From positions 53,925,712 to 53,989,711 of the forward strand of contig CM070576.1 in the NCBI GenBank assembly GCA_036346355.1: a DNA stretch of 64,000 nt. The letters are read 5' to 3'. Origin of the DNA: Rhipidocladum racemiflorum (lineage: Eukaryota > Streptophyta > Magnoliopsida > Poales > Poaceae). The notes under the pieces are model-generated. The model was not told the origin of the DNA. It made no database searches and saw only the letters and a program-made list of their open reading frames with translations. The position numbers and the translations under genes are program-made. Positions within the stretch are counted from its first letter, which is position 1. Each line of letters begins with the position of its first letter. Shown here one piece after another: positions 23,477 to 35,250 of the stretch.

Positions 23477-23716
23477 CGGCCCTGTTTGGGATTGATTCTT
23501 CTATAATTAGACGTAGTCCTCTACGTAAACTCAAACACTAGACGCTAGCTTGTTATCGCAGAAGGGCCGGTGTGTGTGGTCGGGGGTGGCGGCGCCGAAG
23601 GGTGGCGGGTCGGAGGCAGCTATGGCACCAGGGAGACCGAGCACTCGAAGCACCAGATGGTAGGTTTGAGCTTTTGCCCCGCTTTGCTTTCAAGCGGCCC
23701 CCCAAACGAGGTCTTA
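23477..23716. mobile_element. Probable PIF/Harbinger- or hAT-type MITE
   Basis: GGCCCTGTTTGGGATTG at the left and CGGCCCCCCAAACGAGGTC at the right form a loose inverted pair typical of grass MITEs. The interior is GC-rich (23570-23640). Ends are approximate. Confidence 0.4.
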
Positions 23717-23828
23717 GTAGCCATTTTTGCATAGAAATATAGGTAGATTATTTATGTACAAGAGTTTATTGCATATCACCTAGAGGCAGTCTTTAAAGAT
23801 AGTTATTGTACAAATTGGTTTTTTGTTT

Positions 23829-24375
23829 AGGTCCAGTTCGTTTCAACTTCTCGATTATAGATTCTGGGTTATGGGAGAAGTTACTTCTGATTGTGGGAGA
23901 ATCGGGCCGAGCCGACTGCGACTTCTAGATTTCGGAATGAGCCGGCGAGAATCAGCAAGAATTAGTGATAATTAGGTTTCAGCCAGATTCTGATTCTATG
24001 GCCCAATTCGTTTCAGCATCTGGATTATGGGAGAAGCTGCTTTTGATTATGGGAGAATCAGCCCGAGCCGGCAACAACATCTAAGTTCCAGACCGAGCCG
24101 GCGATAATCATCAAGAATCGGTGAGAATCAGGTTTCAGTCAGATTCTGATTCTATATAGAAATCAGCTTCTGATTATCAGAGAAGCTTTCCAGAATCCTC
24201 TCGTTCAGCAAACAATCTGCTTTTTAAAAAAAATAGAAACTATCTAGAAGCTGAAACGAACGGGACCATAGAATGCAGCTTCTAATTCTCAGAGAAGCTG
24301 TCCAGAATCCTCCCGTTCGGCAAATAATCCATTTTTTTAAGCAAAAGCTATCTAAAAATTAAAACGGACATGGTT
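23829..24375. mobile_element. Two copies of one MITE, nested or overlapping
   Basis: GGTCCAGTTCGTTTCAACTTC (23829) and GGCCCAATTCGTTTCAGCATC (about 24001) are two starts of the same element. AAGCTGAAACGAACGGGACC (24251-24270) is a matching inverted end, and a second, poorer end lies near 24360. Shared body words are GATTATGGGAGAAG, GAGCCGGC and CAGATTCTGATTCTAT. No coding capacity. Confidence 0.6.
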
Positions 24376-26233
24376 TTACTTTAGATGATATAAATGAGAG
24401 ATGAAATAAGTAGTGAATTTTATTATTATACTTACTCTTAAAAGAGAGTTCCTGCCATCTCATAAGGATTTAACAGATGCACATACACCATTATGGTCTT
24501 CTAGTCTTCTAGCCAAAGCTGCCAAACCAAACACATCATGCAGATCTTTCGGTCAGAGAGATAAATTACTTTAGAATCAATAAGCACCATGTAGACTCCC
24601 TTTTGTTGACCTGGGTAGGCGTTAGATGACCACCCCACGTTACCTCGACCCATGTAGGCTTCACATGTCTCCACTTCGAACACTTTTTTACAGCTGCAGT
24701 CTCTAATAAATTATTTTTTTCAAAATTAGTCTCTCCATTAATTTTTTAAAAAATAAGCTCCTGTCACGCCTGGATTTTGCTGTAGGCTACATGCAGCGAT
24801 CGGGGGCCGCTGCAAGCCGTATGCAGCTGACCCAAGACTGTAGCGTGCTACAATACCAAGAGCAATTTATTTTTTTTAAGTGATTTTTTTATTGCCGCTA
24901 AAAAATATATTTGATGATCACTTGCAACGGTAAAAAATATTGCTCGCAAAATAAAATTTTTACCGTCCAATCTCGTATCGACCACACATACACACCACAC
25001 GTACATGGGAGTATGGGACTGGAGCTCTGGAGTCCGAAATTACGAGCCTTTCGGAGCTCAGGAATCGAAACGCCATTTTGGCGGTGCGTCAGGTGCAGGA
25101 ACGGATCACCTCGATCCGTGGGAAATTGCTGTCCATGATCCGTGGGAAATTGCTGTCCATTCTGCTGTCGCACCGATTTAGTAGCCCTGAAGTTGCATAA
25201 AACTGTGAGAATCGGTGACATCCGGGTGAACTGTCGCTATCGGTTTCAGACGGTTCTGAAGCTACTGGTAGCCTCAAAAGGTTTTGTGTCTTGACTCATC
25301 TCTGCTCGGCTTTCAGGCTGGATGCAGTGCTTGTGATCCGTCGAACTAATGCCGTCTATCGTTTGTTGATTTCCACGCAGGCAAACTGCTCTTCAGAGTG
25401 TTTCCCCACTAGGCCACCACTAAAAGTTCCCTCCATGTCCGTGCATATCTTATTTGGCACTTCGCCAGCCCGCCACCGTCACGCCGCACGGCGGCATCCT
25501 GGCTGCTGCCGTCCTACGTGGCGGCTGTCGGGCCGCCATGTCATTTTTTGATATTTTTATATTTTATTGTATATTTATGCTATTTTGTAGTATTGTGTTG
25601 TATATTTAAGCATTTTTTTTTTCTGGTATTCCCTGGTAGGTTTTGAAGCTCAAAGTCGCCGGGTATTTTCGGCTGGCATATCAGTAGGTAGGTTCTTCAC
25701 TGTACCTTCACGTTGCTTGTTTGATAAACAAGGGTGCTATGATGGCAACATAAGAAGAATATGCCAATTTAGTTTGGATACTGCCATTCGCATACATCTG
25801 AAAAAGGGAAGACTGGAAGAGTTCTTTTCTGTCAATGTAAGCACTCAGATGGCAAAAAGATAGCCGCTTTACGACCCTCTTTAGTCTTTACCCACCGCCT
25901 ACCGGTAGGGCTCCCATCTTTCTCATCTCCTTTCGTTCTTAATTAGTTCCATGCATGAATTTGTGGAAAGCTCATGAGTGACATGATGACTTCGGCATGA
26001 AAGACTTTATATGTAATCGTTCACCTTTGATAGCTAGGTAGGAACGAACAAGTCTTAACGATTTTGACAAAACTCAAATGGGATTTTCCCCTTGCATAGT
26101 TTCATGCCTAAGTTTGTGATATTTCATGAACATATATAGTGGCTCACAATACCGATCAGCGATCACGTACTAAGCCTAACTCCTCTTATATTTCACACTT
26201 ACTGACGAGCTCTGTGACTAATTGCATGAACTG
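24376..26233. other. Long intergenic stretch without a gene
   Basis: No convincing reading frame. A 24-bp word beginning GATCCGTGGGAAATTGC is directly repeated at 25113 and 25137. AT-rich tracts lie at 24700-24960 and 25545-25620. Confidence 0.4.
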
Positions 26234-26724
26234 TAGCGGAAACAAATTCTATGTAACATGCTGTATACTGTGGTCTGTGCAACACCGTGCGGTAGCGTCA
26301 TGAGTCCCGTTGTGCAATCTCCATGCAAATCCACCAATCTCCAAGCACTTTAATGCACTTCAATCCTTATCACTTACTCCCTCTGTCCCACAAAGAGTGC
26401 ATTTCTAGGATTTTTAAGACAGATTAGTGTGCAAGGTAAATGACTAATGTGACCCTCATTACTCCATACACAAGCATGATGGTGCTTCGATTTCCACAAG
26501 CACTTAAATGAGCATGCATACACTTACAGCTGGGCCCTATGGACTAAAGATGCACTCTTTGTGGGACAAAATTTGAACACTAGAAATGCACTCTTTGTAG
26601 GACAGAGGGAGTAATTGTTTTTTTGCATGGAGATTAACGCAGCGGAACACGTAGCATTAATCCGTATGGTACTACACAGACCGTGATATACAGCAGAGTT
26701 GCATATAATTCTTTTCCGTAGCAA
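26234..26724. mobile_element. Long-inverted-repeat element interrupted by a Stowaway MITE
   Basis: About 26234-26330 (from TAGCGGAAAC through GCTGTATACTGTGGTCTGTG to CAATCTCCATGCAAA) is mirrored by 26622-26720 with moderate divergence. The two arms form one older inverted-repeat element into which the MITE at 26377-26611 was inserted. The family is not determined. Confidence 0.6.
26377..26611. mobile_element. Stowaway MITE (235 bp)
   Basis: CTCCCTCTGTCCCACAAAGAG and CTCTTTGTAGGACAGAGGGAG are near-perfect inverted ends, flanked by TA on both sides (26375-26376 and 26612-26613). Confidence 0.88.
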
Positions 26725-27501
26725 ATGATACCTAATTCTTAAGACCTGTAGAATTGTGGAATGTGCAGGGTGCGCGTGGCATTTGCTGTACTGTAGAACC
26801 CTTGAACATTACTGGCGAAACAAACAACTGAATTTTAAAAAAATAAATAATAAGGGAGAGGATGAAATGAAAGAGAGAAAAGGAAAACCACGAGATTATT
26901 CTGGTGCTGTTTAATTTGTTGGCAAGTACAGTAGCATCCTGATAAAACAAAAACTTCTTCTTTTTTCGTACTTGGAAGAAAGATATTCTTTTGGTAGTGA
27001 GTTTGTACTTGTCTTCTTTTTGCTGCAATTCCTCTGGTGGTGGGCTTGTGACTCTGCTCTCTATTCTGCTGATGCCAAAATTCTCCCAAAATATGCTATG
27101 CAGTTGTGATTTGGAAAAAACAACGGTAATTGGCATGCAAGATTCACCAATTGCCATGTTGCACGATTTTGCGAAGTATACAGATTAAATTGTTCTACTT
27201 TACACTTCTGCTTGGTGAAAATCTGCATAGTAAAATGGAGTACACAATATATCATCACCTACTAAGAACTGAAGAATGCCACTCAGATCTGAAAATGTTA
27301 TATGTTGCACTTCGCATTAACGCAGAATTTGTAGCCGAAACTCCAAACTCAAGATAGCAGAATACAATTAGGGAACGGACAATATTGAATATTAGTCGTT
27401 CATTTTATTTAATCTAACGAATCAGATTAGTTAAAATTTAGTTTTACTTTCATCGGTAGTAGTGGTAGTAAAAATTATACTAGGAATAGTATTGTAATTA
27501 T
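26725..27501. other. Intergenic; no gene seen
   Basis: AT-rich sequence without a supported reading frame. The right end directly follows the stop codon of the small split gene, so part of it may be that gene's 3' flank. Confidence 0.35.
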
Positions 27502-29220
27502 TCATTTGTACGGGATCACGAGGAACCCAAACGCAGCGAGGAAAGCGATGAGCGTGAGCGCGTCGACCGCGGCCATCGGCGAGCAGTTGCAGAAGGCCGC
27601 CAGGGGCCTGGGCGGCGAGGAGGTGCGCTTGGACCGTGAGCACGCGAAGGACTCCGCGGCCCTGAAAGCATCTAGGCCCCCAATTTGCTTTGTGATGCAT
27701 TGTATGGGTTTTAGTGATGATGATCAAGTTATTTGAAGGCTTTTCAGGTCGAAGGTTAAAGGCTAAGAACTTTTGTTTCTAAGTTTTAAATTGAGAGCTG
27801 TTCAAAGTCTTATAGCTAGGATTGACTTAGTTTTAGCCATACTATAAAGAGGGATTATACACAAGTAAATACCTTGATTCATAAGCTAGAATCTTTAAGA
27901 TTACTTGGAGTAGAAATCATTTTATCTCTTTTCCTCAAAAAGGATTTCAGTACTTTAGTCTGTTCAGTAAAAATCCTTTCACGTCGGACCAAAGCTTTCC
28001 TTAGTCCGGCGCAAAAGACTTTCACTTCAACTCATACCGAGCGTACACCGTTCACGTCGGACCAAGTTTTTCAGTCCGGCACAGTAAACAAGCATATTGA
28101 AATCAAAACGAGAGTATGCTGTTCACGCTGGACCTTGTTTGCTTAGTACACGACGGATAAAGTTTTTCGGTCCAGCGCAAACTTGAAACTTACTATAACT
28201 TCTTGTCTATTTCAAGTTCCACCACGGACTAAAATAAAAAAAATCTTCCTTCTATGCCGGACCAACTTTTGATCCAGCTCAAACGTGGTTTTGATTGACT
28301 TCACGATGGACCAAATTTTTCCAAGGCATGTGTACGCCGGACCAACTTGAAACGGTCCAGCGCAAATAGAGTTTTTGATCAAATCGGTTCAGCGTGCATT
28401 AGACTTGTTTTAAAGCTTCTCAAAGCTAGTATGTGGGACAAATTGTTTGTCACATCTTGTCAACCTAACAATGCCAAACGGCTAGTATTTTGCCAGTAAC
28501 GGCTATATTCTTTTTGCATCCTATATAAGCTGTACCAGGGTATACCAAAGATATAATTTTTTACATCTCTTTGACATCTAGCACTCCAAGCCCAAACATC
28601 ACTCAAAGAGACAGAATTTCACTGTTTGATTAAAATTCAGAAGTGATCTTGCTCCAAGGCTAGTCTAGACAGTTGTGAGCTTGTGAACCAAGAGATAGAG
28701 TTTGTGCTTAGTCTATTACTCTTGGAACTTTGTGTTCCTAGACGACTTGTGAGTTCTTGGTGCGATCTATTCAAAGTAATTTGTGAAAGGCCATAACTGA
28801 TTGTGAGAGGTTTGGAACTCACCTCACCAAAGTGGTGAAAGAGTTACCTCAGTGGATACCAAAGCTATTGAGAATAGTTTTTTGGTGAAGCTATACTTCT
28901 TGAGAAGTGCTCTAACGGACGTAGGAGTATTTCTCTGAACCTCGGTGAAAAATCATTGTGTCTTATGTTATTTACTTTTAATATTTACTTTTACTGCTCA
29001 GTCCTATTTCTTTGTCAGTTTCAACATTGGTTATTTCGTTTTGGGACTCTTGAAAGATAATTTTGAGGATTACTGCTATAGTCTCAGTCTTTTGCTTTGT
29101 CTCTTTTGATTTTTCGAAAAAGCCTATTCACCCCCCTCTAGACTCATTCTCGATCTTATAGGCCCTGCGGCGGTGCTCGAACGCGCGGAGGAACTCGATG
29201 AGGCTGCGGCACTCGGCCAT
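27502..29220 (-). pseudogene. Small hydrophobic-tailed protein gene split by a solo LTR
   Basis: Two pieces, 29161-29220 and 27502-27657, join in one frame when the LTR and one target-duplication copy are removed. They encode about 71 residues from ATG to TGA. The N-terminal part reads MAECRSLIEFLRAFEHRRRA, the middle is Ser/Arg/Pro-rich, and the C-terminal part ends FCNCSPMAAVDALTLIAF followed by LAAFGFLVIPYK, a probable membrane-anchoring helix. I do not recognise the family. With a 1.5-kb LTR in the coding region it is almost certainly broken. A tandem duplicate of the start region lies just upstream (29247-29330). Recent disruption is likely, since the reading frame carries no other lesion. 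Confidence 0.6.
27663..29160 (+). mobile_element. Solo LTR of a Ty1-copia (SIRE/Maximus-like) retrotransposon, 1,498 bp
   Basis: Starts TGAAAGCATCTAGGCCCCC and ends shortly after CCTATTCACCCCCCTCTAGACTC, the usual start and end phrases of this copia group. Perfect 5-bp duplication GGCCC on both sides (27658-27662 and 29161-29165). A TATA box (TATATAAG) lies at 28522-28529. Between 27960 and 28380 the U3 part holds five to six copies of a CGGACCAA...TCCGGCGCAA motif. The element ends in TA rather than CA. No internal region remains, so it is a solo LTR produced by LTR-LTR recombination. Confidence 0.88.
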
Positions 29221-29330
29221 GGCACGTCAGGAGGAAGAGACTCCGTGGCCCTGCGGCGGTGCTCGAACGCGCGGAGGAACTCAATGAGGTTGCGACACTC
29301 GGCCATGTCACGTCAGGAGGAAGAGAATGC
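29161..29330. repeat. 85-bp tandem duplication at the start of the split gene
   Basis: 29161-29245 and 29247-29330 are about 90% identical. Each contains a minus-strand ATG followed by the same LIEFLRAFEHRRRA-type coding start. The upstream copy continues into the 5' leader of the downstream copy. Confidence 0.85.
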
Positions 29331-30209
29331 CTTACAATTGATAAAAAAAACATATATTAGAACAGAGTCTCACATTGCCTATTTGTTGCCGTAGTCAATC
29401 CACTCAGTCGGTTAGGCACTCGTTAACTCACGTTGCGTCGCCTTCCCTGTTCGCTCGCCTTTGCTGCAGTGGATTGTCCGTCATTGCACGCTTGTGCCCT
29501 CGCTGGTTCCTTGGCATCCACTCGACGTCTTCGTTGTGCCCTCACAATCGCCGACTCCCGACGATATGCATCAAGTGTCCCTAACTCGGGGGGCTACCAT
29601 GTCCTCGCAAAAGAGAGGTGTCGAGCCACCCCTTCTCTCTATAGTCTCTGCGTGTATCTAGAGTTCAAGTCCAATTTTACAGACAACAAGCAAAGTTACC
29701 AATTGCCAAATTAGACCTCCAATAAGCAGCGATTTCCCACCAAGCCATATGGTCCAGGAAATAGCTCACGACCCAGCAATATTTATTCTCCTTCTAGACG
29801 AGCCAGAGCGCGCGTGCATTCACCATTGTTGTGCCAAAAAATGAGCACCGGTGTTAAAAATGGTACTTAGTATTCAACAGTCAGAGGGTAGGCTCGAGCC
29901 CTCTTGTTGACTACGCCACTGATTTTGCTTTATTTTTGTGCTAGCAATTTTGTTAGTCCTGAAGGAAGCAATTCCCATTTGTTCTAATCATGAGAGTTAG
30001 AATTAAGCAAGACATAGCCTTTCTTGAGAGAAAATTTTTATGGTGCATTATAGTAGTATATACCGAGTAGTAAAAATAATATCTAATTGTTAATTTGTTA
30101 AGAATATTCTTATATTGCCAAAGAAAAAAATATATAAATACTAGCTAATATGATATATCATTAAAAAATAAATAAGTCTATATTACATTTAATGTACCTT
30201 AAAATACTA
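29331..30209. other. Intergenic; no gene seen
   Basis: A moderately GC-rich part (29400-29700) has no recognisable protein. The rest is AT-rich. Around 29880-29930 a weak tRNA-like (B-box-like) word occurs, but no tRNA fold. Confidence 0.35.
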
Positions 30210-30450
30210 CTCCCTCCGTTTCTTTTTATAAGGCGTATTTGGTTTCGTTAGGACAAGTCTTTGACCAACAATTACTCTATTAACATATAACTTTTATGAC
30301 ACAAAATTGATATTAGCAGATTTGTATTCAAAAATACTTATATATAATTATGATTTTGTATTACATAAATAATATATTAATGAAGTAATCGTTGGTCAAA
30401 GTCTTGTCCTAACAAAACCAAATACGCTTTATAAAAAGAAACGGAGGGAG
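30210..30450. mobile_element. Stowaway MITE (241 bp) upstream of eIF4B
   Basis: CTCCCTCCGTTTCTTTTTATA and its mirror give inverted repeats of more than 40 bp (through AAGGCGTATTTGGTTT). They are flanked by TA at 30208-30209 and 30451-30452. It lies about 0.4 kb upstream of the eIF4B start codon. Confidence 0.92.
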
Positions 30451-30858
30451 TAAAAAGCAAGATACAATAGTTTCATAGGAACACTATTGATCAGACGGCG
30501 GGAACCGGAACGACAGCTGCTGCCGCGCGCGCAGCAAACGCATTGCACGGCACACGAGGACGCACGGTCTAAACATTGACCGACCCTGGAAAAAGCATCA
30601 AAACCACAGCACACTCGTCGCTGCGAGCTCACACAAGACACAATCACACAACTACACAAGTCCCGCACGCCATTTTTTTGCCGTTCCGCCCCTCGGAGCC
30701 GCGAATTTTAGCGAGCGCCCACCCACCCCACGCACACACCGCATTTCATTTCACCGAAGCGGCTTCCTCTCCTCGATTCCATTTCCATCCACCTCTCTGC
30801 CTCCGAGCACCAAACCCTAGATCTCGCGGCAGCAGCGGGAGCGGAAGAAGACGCAGCC

Positions 30859-33800
30859 ATGGCCAAGCCCTGGGGAGGCGTCGGCGCCTGGGCACTGGAC
30901 GCCGAGCGCGCCGAGGAAGAGGAGCGCGAGCACGCGGCTGCTTTTCCCGCGCGCGAGCCGCCCTCCGTCGCGGGCGGCGCCGCCAGCTTCCCCAGCCTCG
31001 GCGAGGCCGCCGCGGCGGGCGGGGGCAAGAAGAAGAAGAAAGGCACCACCTTGTCGCTGTCCCAGTTCACGTACGGCGCGCCTGGGACGGGGCAGCGCCG
31101 CGGCGCCCCTCTGGAGCCCAGAGGGCTTAGCACGGAGGAGATGATGATGCTGCCCACCGGCCCAAGGGAGCACCCAGCGGAAGAGCTGGACCGCTCCCGC
31201 GGGTTCCGCTCCTACGGCTCCGGTTTTGGCTCCGGAGGCGGAGAGCGCCGCGGCGGATTCGATGACAACGGCCGCCGCTGGCCGTCGAGTAGGGCTCCGG
31301 ATCTCGACATGCCGTCCCGCGACGAGGCGGACAACTGGGCGATGAATAAGAGGTTCTCGCCGGCTCCCAGCGACTCTGGCCAGCGTGATAGGTTCGGCGG
31401 GCCCTCCTCCGTCGGTCGCGCTGACGGCATCGATGACTGGTCACGCGACAAGAAGCCGCTCCAATCGCGCTACCCAAGCCTCGGTTCCGGTGGTGGTTTC
31501 CGTGAATCGCCGGGCTTCCGTGACTCACCTGGACCATCTGACTCTGATCGCTGGGTCCGCGGTGGTGGCTCCGCCCCTATGCCGCACAACGGCGAGCGCG
31601 AGAGGCCACGCCTCGTTCTCGATCGACCGAAACGTGAACTTGCAGCTACTGCTACGCCACCTGCTGAGGTGGCACGCAACCGGCCTAGCCCATTTGGGGC
31701 TGCAAGGCCCCGGGAGGAGGTGCTGGCCGAGAAGGGGTTGGATTGGAGAAATATTGAGACTGAGATTGAGCAGAAGAAGACCAGCCGCCCTACCAGCTCG
31801 CACTCTAGCAGGCCGAACAGCGCACATTCCTCCCGCCCTGGGAGCCCTGGGTCGCAGGTCTCTGCAGTCGGGATTGAGGGAGCACCGAGGGCTCGGCCAA
31901 AGGTAAATCCATTTGGTGATGCCAAGCCACGGGAAGTGGTGCTGCAGGAGAAAGGGAAAGACTGGAGGAAGATCGACCTTGAGCTGGAGCATCGTGCTGT
32001 TAACAGGTTAGTTGAATATGGAGCTGCCTCTTGACTACACGTCGCATTTCTTGTGATAATGCGATACTCATACTGGAGTGCCGACACGGGTTAAGAAAGA
32101 TGCGACCTTGCACAAAATGTTGATTTTGGTATTTTTTTGCGTAGAGGAAAATATGGAGGCAGGGTTTGGAGGGAATATATTGAATTTGATGCTTGCCATA
32201 TTCAGCAAACTGTATCATGCCTCTTTTGGAAATAGATTTATGTTGTCCTTTTAAAATCATGAATAGTGAATAGCAAGGACATGAAAATACAGTCTGACAG
32301 GTTGCTGGGATTTAGAGATATGTAGAGCATTTGTTTTACCATTACTTTTCATTTGCATATACAATGATGCATTATAGGCATATTAGCCTTGCTGTTTAAT
32401 TTTGTTTCTTGAAGAACCATTAGGACTAAGACAATAAAAATTTATCACCATGTAAGTCATGTTATTTTATTTCTTGAGTAATCTTTTTTCTTTGTCATCA
32501 TTTGGTTAAATGTGATGCGTATCGTTCTACTTAGACTTAAAATTTTGTTTACTTGAATTCATGGAGCAAGGGTTGAGTATTTTCTTATTGGAGTTTTTTT
32601 AATTCTATTTTAAGTTTTTAACCAGGAGCAAAGGTAGTTCTTGTTATTTTTGTTGTGTGGACATTCTGACCACAGACCAATAATTAAGTAGGTTTACTCT
32701 GACAGAAGAACAAGCTAATTTTGTTCATGTGTTTTGCTCAGAATAGTATTGAACTTTTGTTATTTGTAATTGGAGCTTTCTTCATCTCCTTTGGAGCATT
32801 TATGCCGATTATCTGACCTCATAATATTTTTTAAGCAGGCCTTCATATTATTGGAATTTGCTACATGTAAAGAGTCTAAACAATGTTGCGTTTCCTCTTG
32901 GAACAAGCAGTGTGTTACTATTTATGAAGGCAGCTTAACTGAAAAGGAACAATACCTACTTTTGCATTCTTGCCAGGATTTACATTATTGAGATATCAAC
33001 CTATGATGATGTATTGTTGATCGCCTATGATTTGTTTTGCTTTATAATGGGTTTGTCTCAAACCGCCTTTATGATTGAACCATTTTAACATGTAAATTTT
33101 GTTAAATTATGGGGCAAATGTATGAATAAATTAACCTTCCCTTGTCCACCTTTTCTACCTTTGTGCTTGATTGCGATGCACATTGTGGTTTTCAAAACTA
33201 TCACTGTTTCTTTAATCATTCAGTTATTTCTAGGAGCCTTTTTTTAAAATTTTACGTGAACAACATGACTCCGTTCAAGATGCTTTGATGAAGTAAATAA
33301 ATTGCTTTGACAGTGATACTCGATCCCATCAAACATGTACACTTGTATTCATTCCTTTCTCTTAAATTCCATTCTTTTAGCTTCTAGGGCTGCTTTTCTG
33401 TGTGATTTAGTTTTTGTATTTACTTGAAACTTTTTTTTTTCAGGCCAGAGTCAAATGAAGAAAGGATTTTGAAAGAAGAAATCAACCTTCTAAAGGTGGA
33501 ACTGAAAGAAACTGAGGCAAAGATAATTGATGGTTCTGACCAAACTTCCCCAGAGGATGTAAAAGATTTGTCTGAGAAGGTATCTCAGATGGAAAGGCAG
33601 CTTGAACTGCTTACAGTTGAGTTGGATGACAAGATTCGATTTGGGCAAAGACCTAGTTCTGGAGCAGGCAGGGTTGCAACATTTCCACCAGCTAGTTTGG
33701 AAGAAGAACCACAGGTTACAGTGTCCAACATGGACAGGCCACATTCTCGTGGTGGCATGGAACCATTCTCGAAACCGGTTGAAGAAAGATGGGGATTTCA

Positions 33801-34377
33801 AGGTAACAGAGAAAGGAGCTCTTTTGGTGGAAGCAGAAGTTCAGACAGGTTTGTGCTCAACTTGATCATGCAGATTTTTTTCTTCCAGATTGACGTTACA
33901 TGCCGAAAGTTGCATGTGCTTTGGTGGATTTACATGATACATTAATTTACATTTCTGTCATGTTTTAATTTCGTCATGTTTTAACTGAATATTGAGCCAT
34001 TTAAATAGTGATTTTGTTTCAGTGTGATAGCAGGCATCTCATGTTTAAATTAAGCCAAATAACACTTTCCTTCCAGCAGCTTTTAGATTGCTTGCTAAAC
34101 TGCTAGGTATGCTGTTTTTTTTGTAAGAAACTGAGATTTAATATTACTCAAATAACCGTGATAGGTTATATATATATTATGATCCTCCTGATTTTTTTTA
34201 TAGTGTACTTATAAGATTGTTGGTTTTAATGGGTAGGACTCTTATTTCTATGCAAATCAGTTTTTGTTCTGTGAGGCAGTTAAATCATTTAATATTATCA
34301 TTGTTAGTGCATGCAACTCTTTTTCCACATCTTTTTTTGTTTTTTCTTTCAGGTCAATGACAAGGCATGGATGGTGA
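30859..34377 (+). CDS. Eukaryotic translation initiation factor 4B (plant eIF4B)
   Basis: Exons join(30859..32006, 33444..33848, 34353..34377), 525 residues, phases consistent, stop TGA at 34375-34377. The N-terminus MAKPWGGVGAWALDAERAEE and the LSLSQFTYG block are hallmarks of plant eIF4B. The middle is Gly/Arg/Ser/Asp-rich and disordered. Two related modules, SPFGAARPREEVLAEKGLDW and NPFGDAKPREVVLQEKGKDW, follow ERPRLVLDRPKRE. The second exon gives an acidic coiled coil (EERILKEEINLLKVELKETE). The protein stimulates eIF4A helicase and binds RNA, eIF4G and poly(A)-binding protein during cap-dependent initiation (family knowledge). The third exon adds only SMTRHGW. The ATG sits in GCAGCCATGG, a good context. 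The upstream 400 bp (30451-30858) is the probable promoter and leader, bounded by a MITE. Intron 1 (1,437 bp) is T-rich and without visible elements. Confidence 0.95.
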
Positions 34378-34536
34378 AATTTGGATTTTGAGCATCTGTT
34401 AAGGAAACTTCTGGTTCGCTGACACTTTTTTGTTTTGAAAGAATGGGAAAAATAAGTCATTTTCTTTTCGTAGTGGTTGACGCCCATTTTGATTGATCTG
34501 GAAGATTGGAGATAATCATTTGTCAAGCTATTGATT

Positions 34537-34790
34537 AAACTCTTACTTTTTGTAAGATATTTTCGTTTATTTGCCACCTTCCATTCCATGTCAAAACAAG
34601 ACTTGGCAAACTTTGGTTTATTTGTCAATTACCTCTATGGTTTACTTTTTGTAAGATATTTTCGTTTATTTGTCAATTACCTCTATGGTGTAGGATATTT
34701 TCGTTTCCTTTTGTTTTTTTGCCACCTTCCATGTCAAAACAAGACTTGGCAAACTTTGGTGCTAGCTATTAAACTCTTACTTCCTGAATC
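34537..34790. repeat. Interspersed direct repeats in the eIF4B 3' region
   Basis: The words GTAAGATATTTTCGTTTATTTG, TGCCACCTTCCAT...TGTCAAAACAAGACTTGG and GTCAATTACCTCTATGG each recur two or three times in shuffled order between 34537 and 34790, apparently from overlapping tandem duplications just after the coding end. They may lie in the 3' UTR. Confidence 0.75.
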
Positions 34791-34992
34791 CTTATGTTCA
34801 GCTCTTGTCGCATGTCTTTGCTTAATTACTCAGGAATGTAGATCTTGTATGGAGAATTGGATATTTTGTACAGTTGCATGTGTTCGTGATCTGTTTCTTT
34901 TCTTTGCCAGTGTTTGCCTAACTTGTGGCATGGAGCTATGGTTCTCTTGCCGTTGCTTCTAAAATACCGATGCCTTGCGCTTGCATGCCTAA

Positions 34993-35247
34993 GACTATCT
35001 CCAGCGGGTTCCCGTCCCCTCCAAATCCCTTCGCGAACAGATCCTAAGTACTCCAGCGGATTCTCTTCACGATTCCCTTCAGAAGGGATTTGTACAGTGA
35101 ATCCCTATAGAAAGGGATTCTCTCTCCAATCCCAGAGAGAAATCCCTTCGAAGGGATGCTGTTGGAGATGATAGGAAATAAAGGGAATGAAAGTGGGGAA
35201 GGGAATAAGGAAGGGAATGGAATGAAGAGAAATTGCTGGAGATAGTC
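34993..35247. mobile_element. Tourist/PIF-Harbinger-type MITE (255 bp)
   Basis: GACTATCTCCAGC and GCTGGAGATAGTC are perfect inverted ends with TAA on both sides (34990-34992 and 35248-35250). The interior contains the mirrored GAATCCCTT/AAGGGATTC words that make a long hairpin. Downstream of eIF4B. Confidence 0.88.
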
Positions 35248-35250
35248 TAA

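Noticed and set aside
29880..29930. tRNA-like stretch
   Set aside because: Only a GGCTCGAGCCC word resembles a B box; there is no acceptor stem or anticodon arm.
30576..31130. Alternative frames over the first eIF4B exon
   Set aside because: GC-rich codon bias opens several frames, but only the frame starting at 30859 shows eIF4B motifs and joins later exons in phase.
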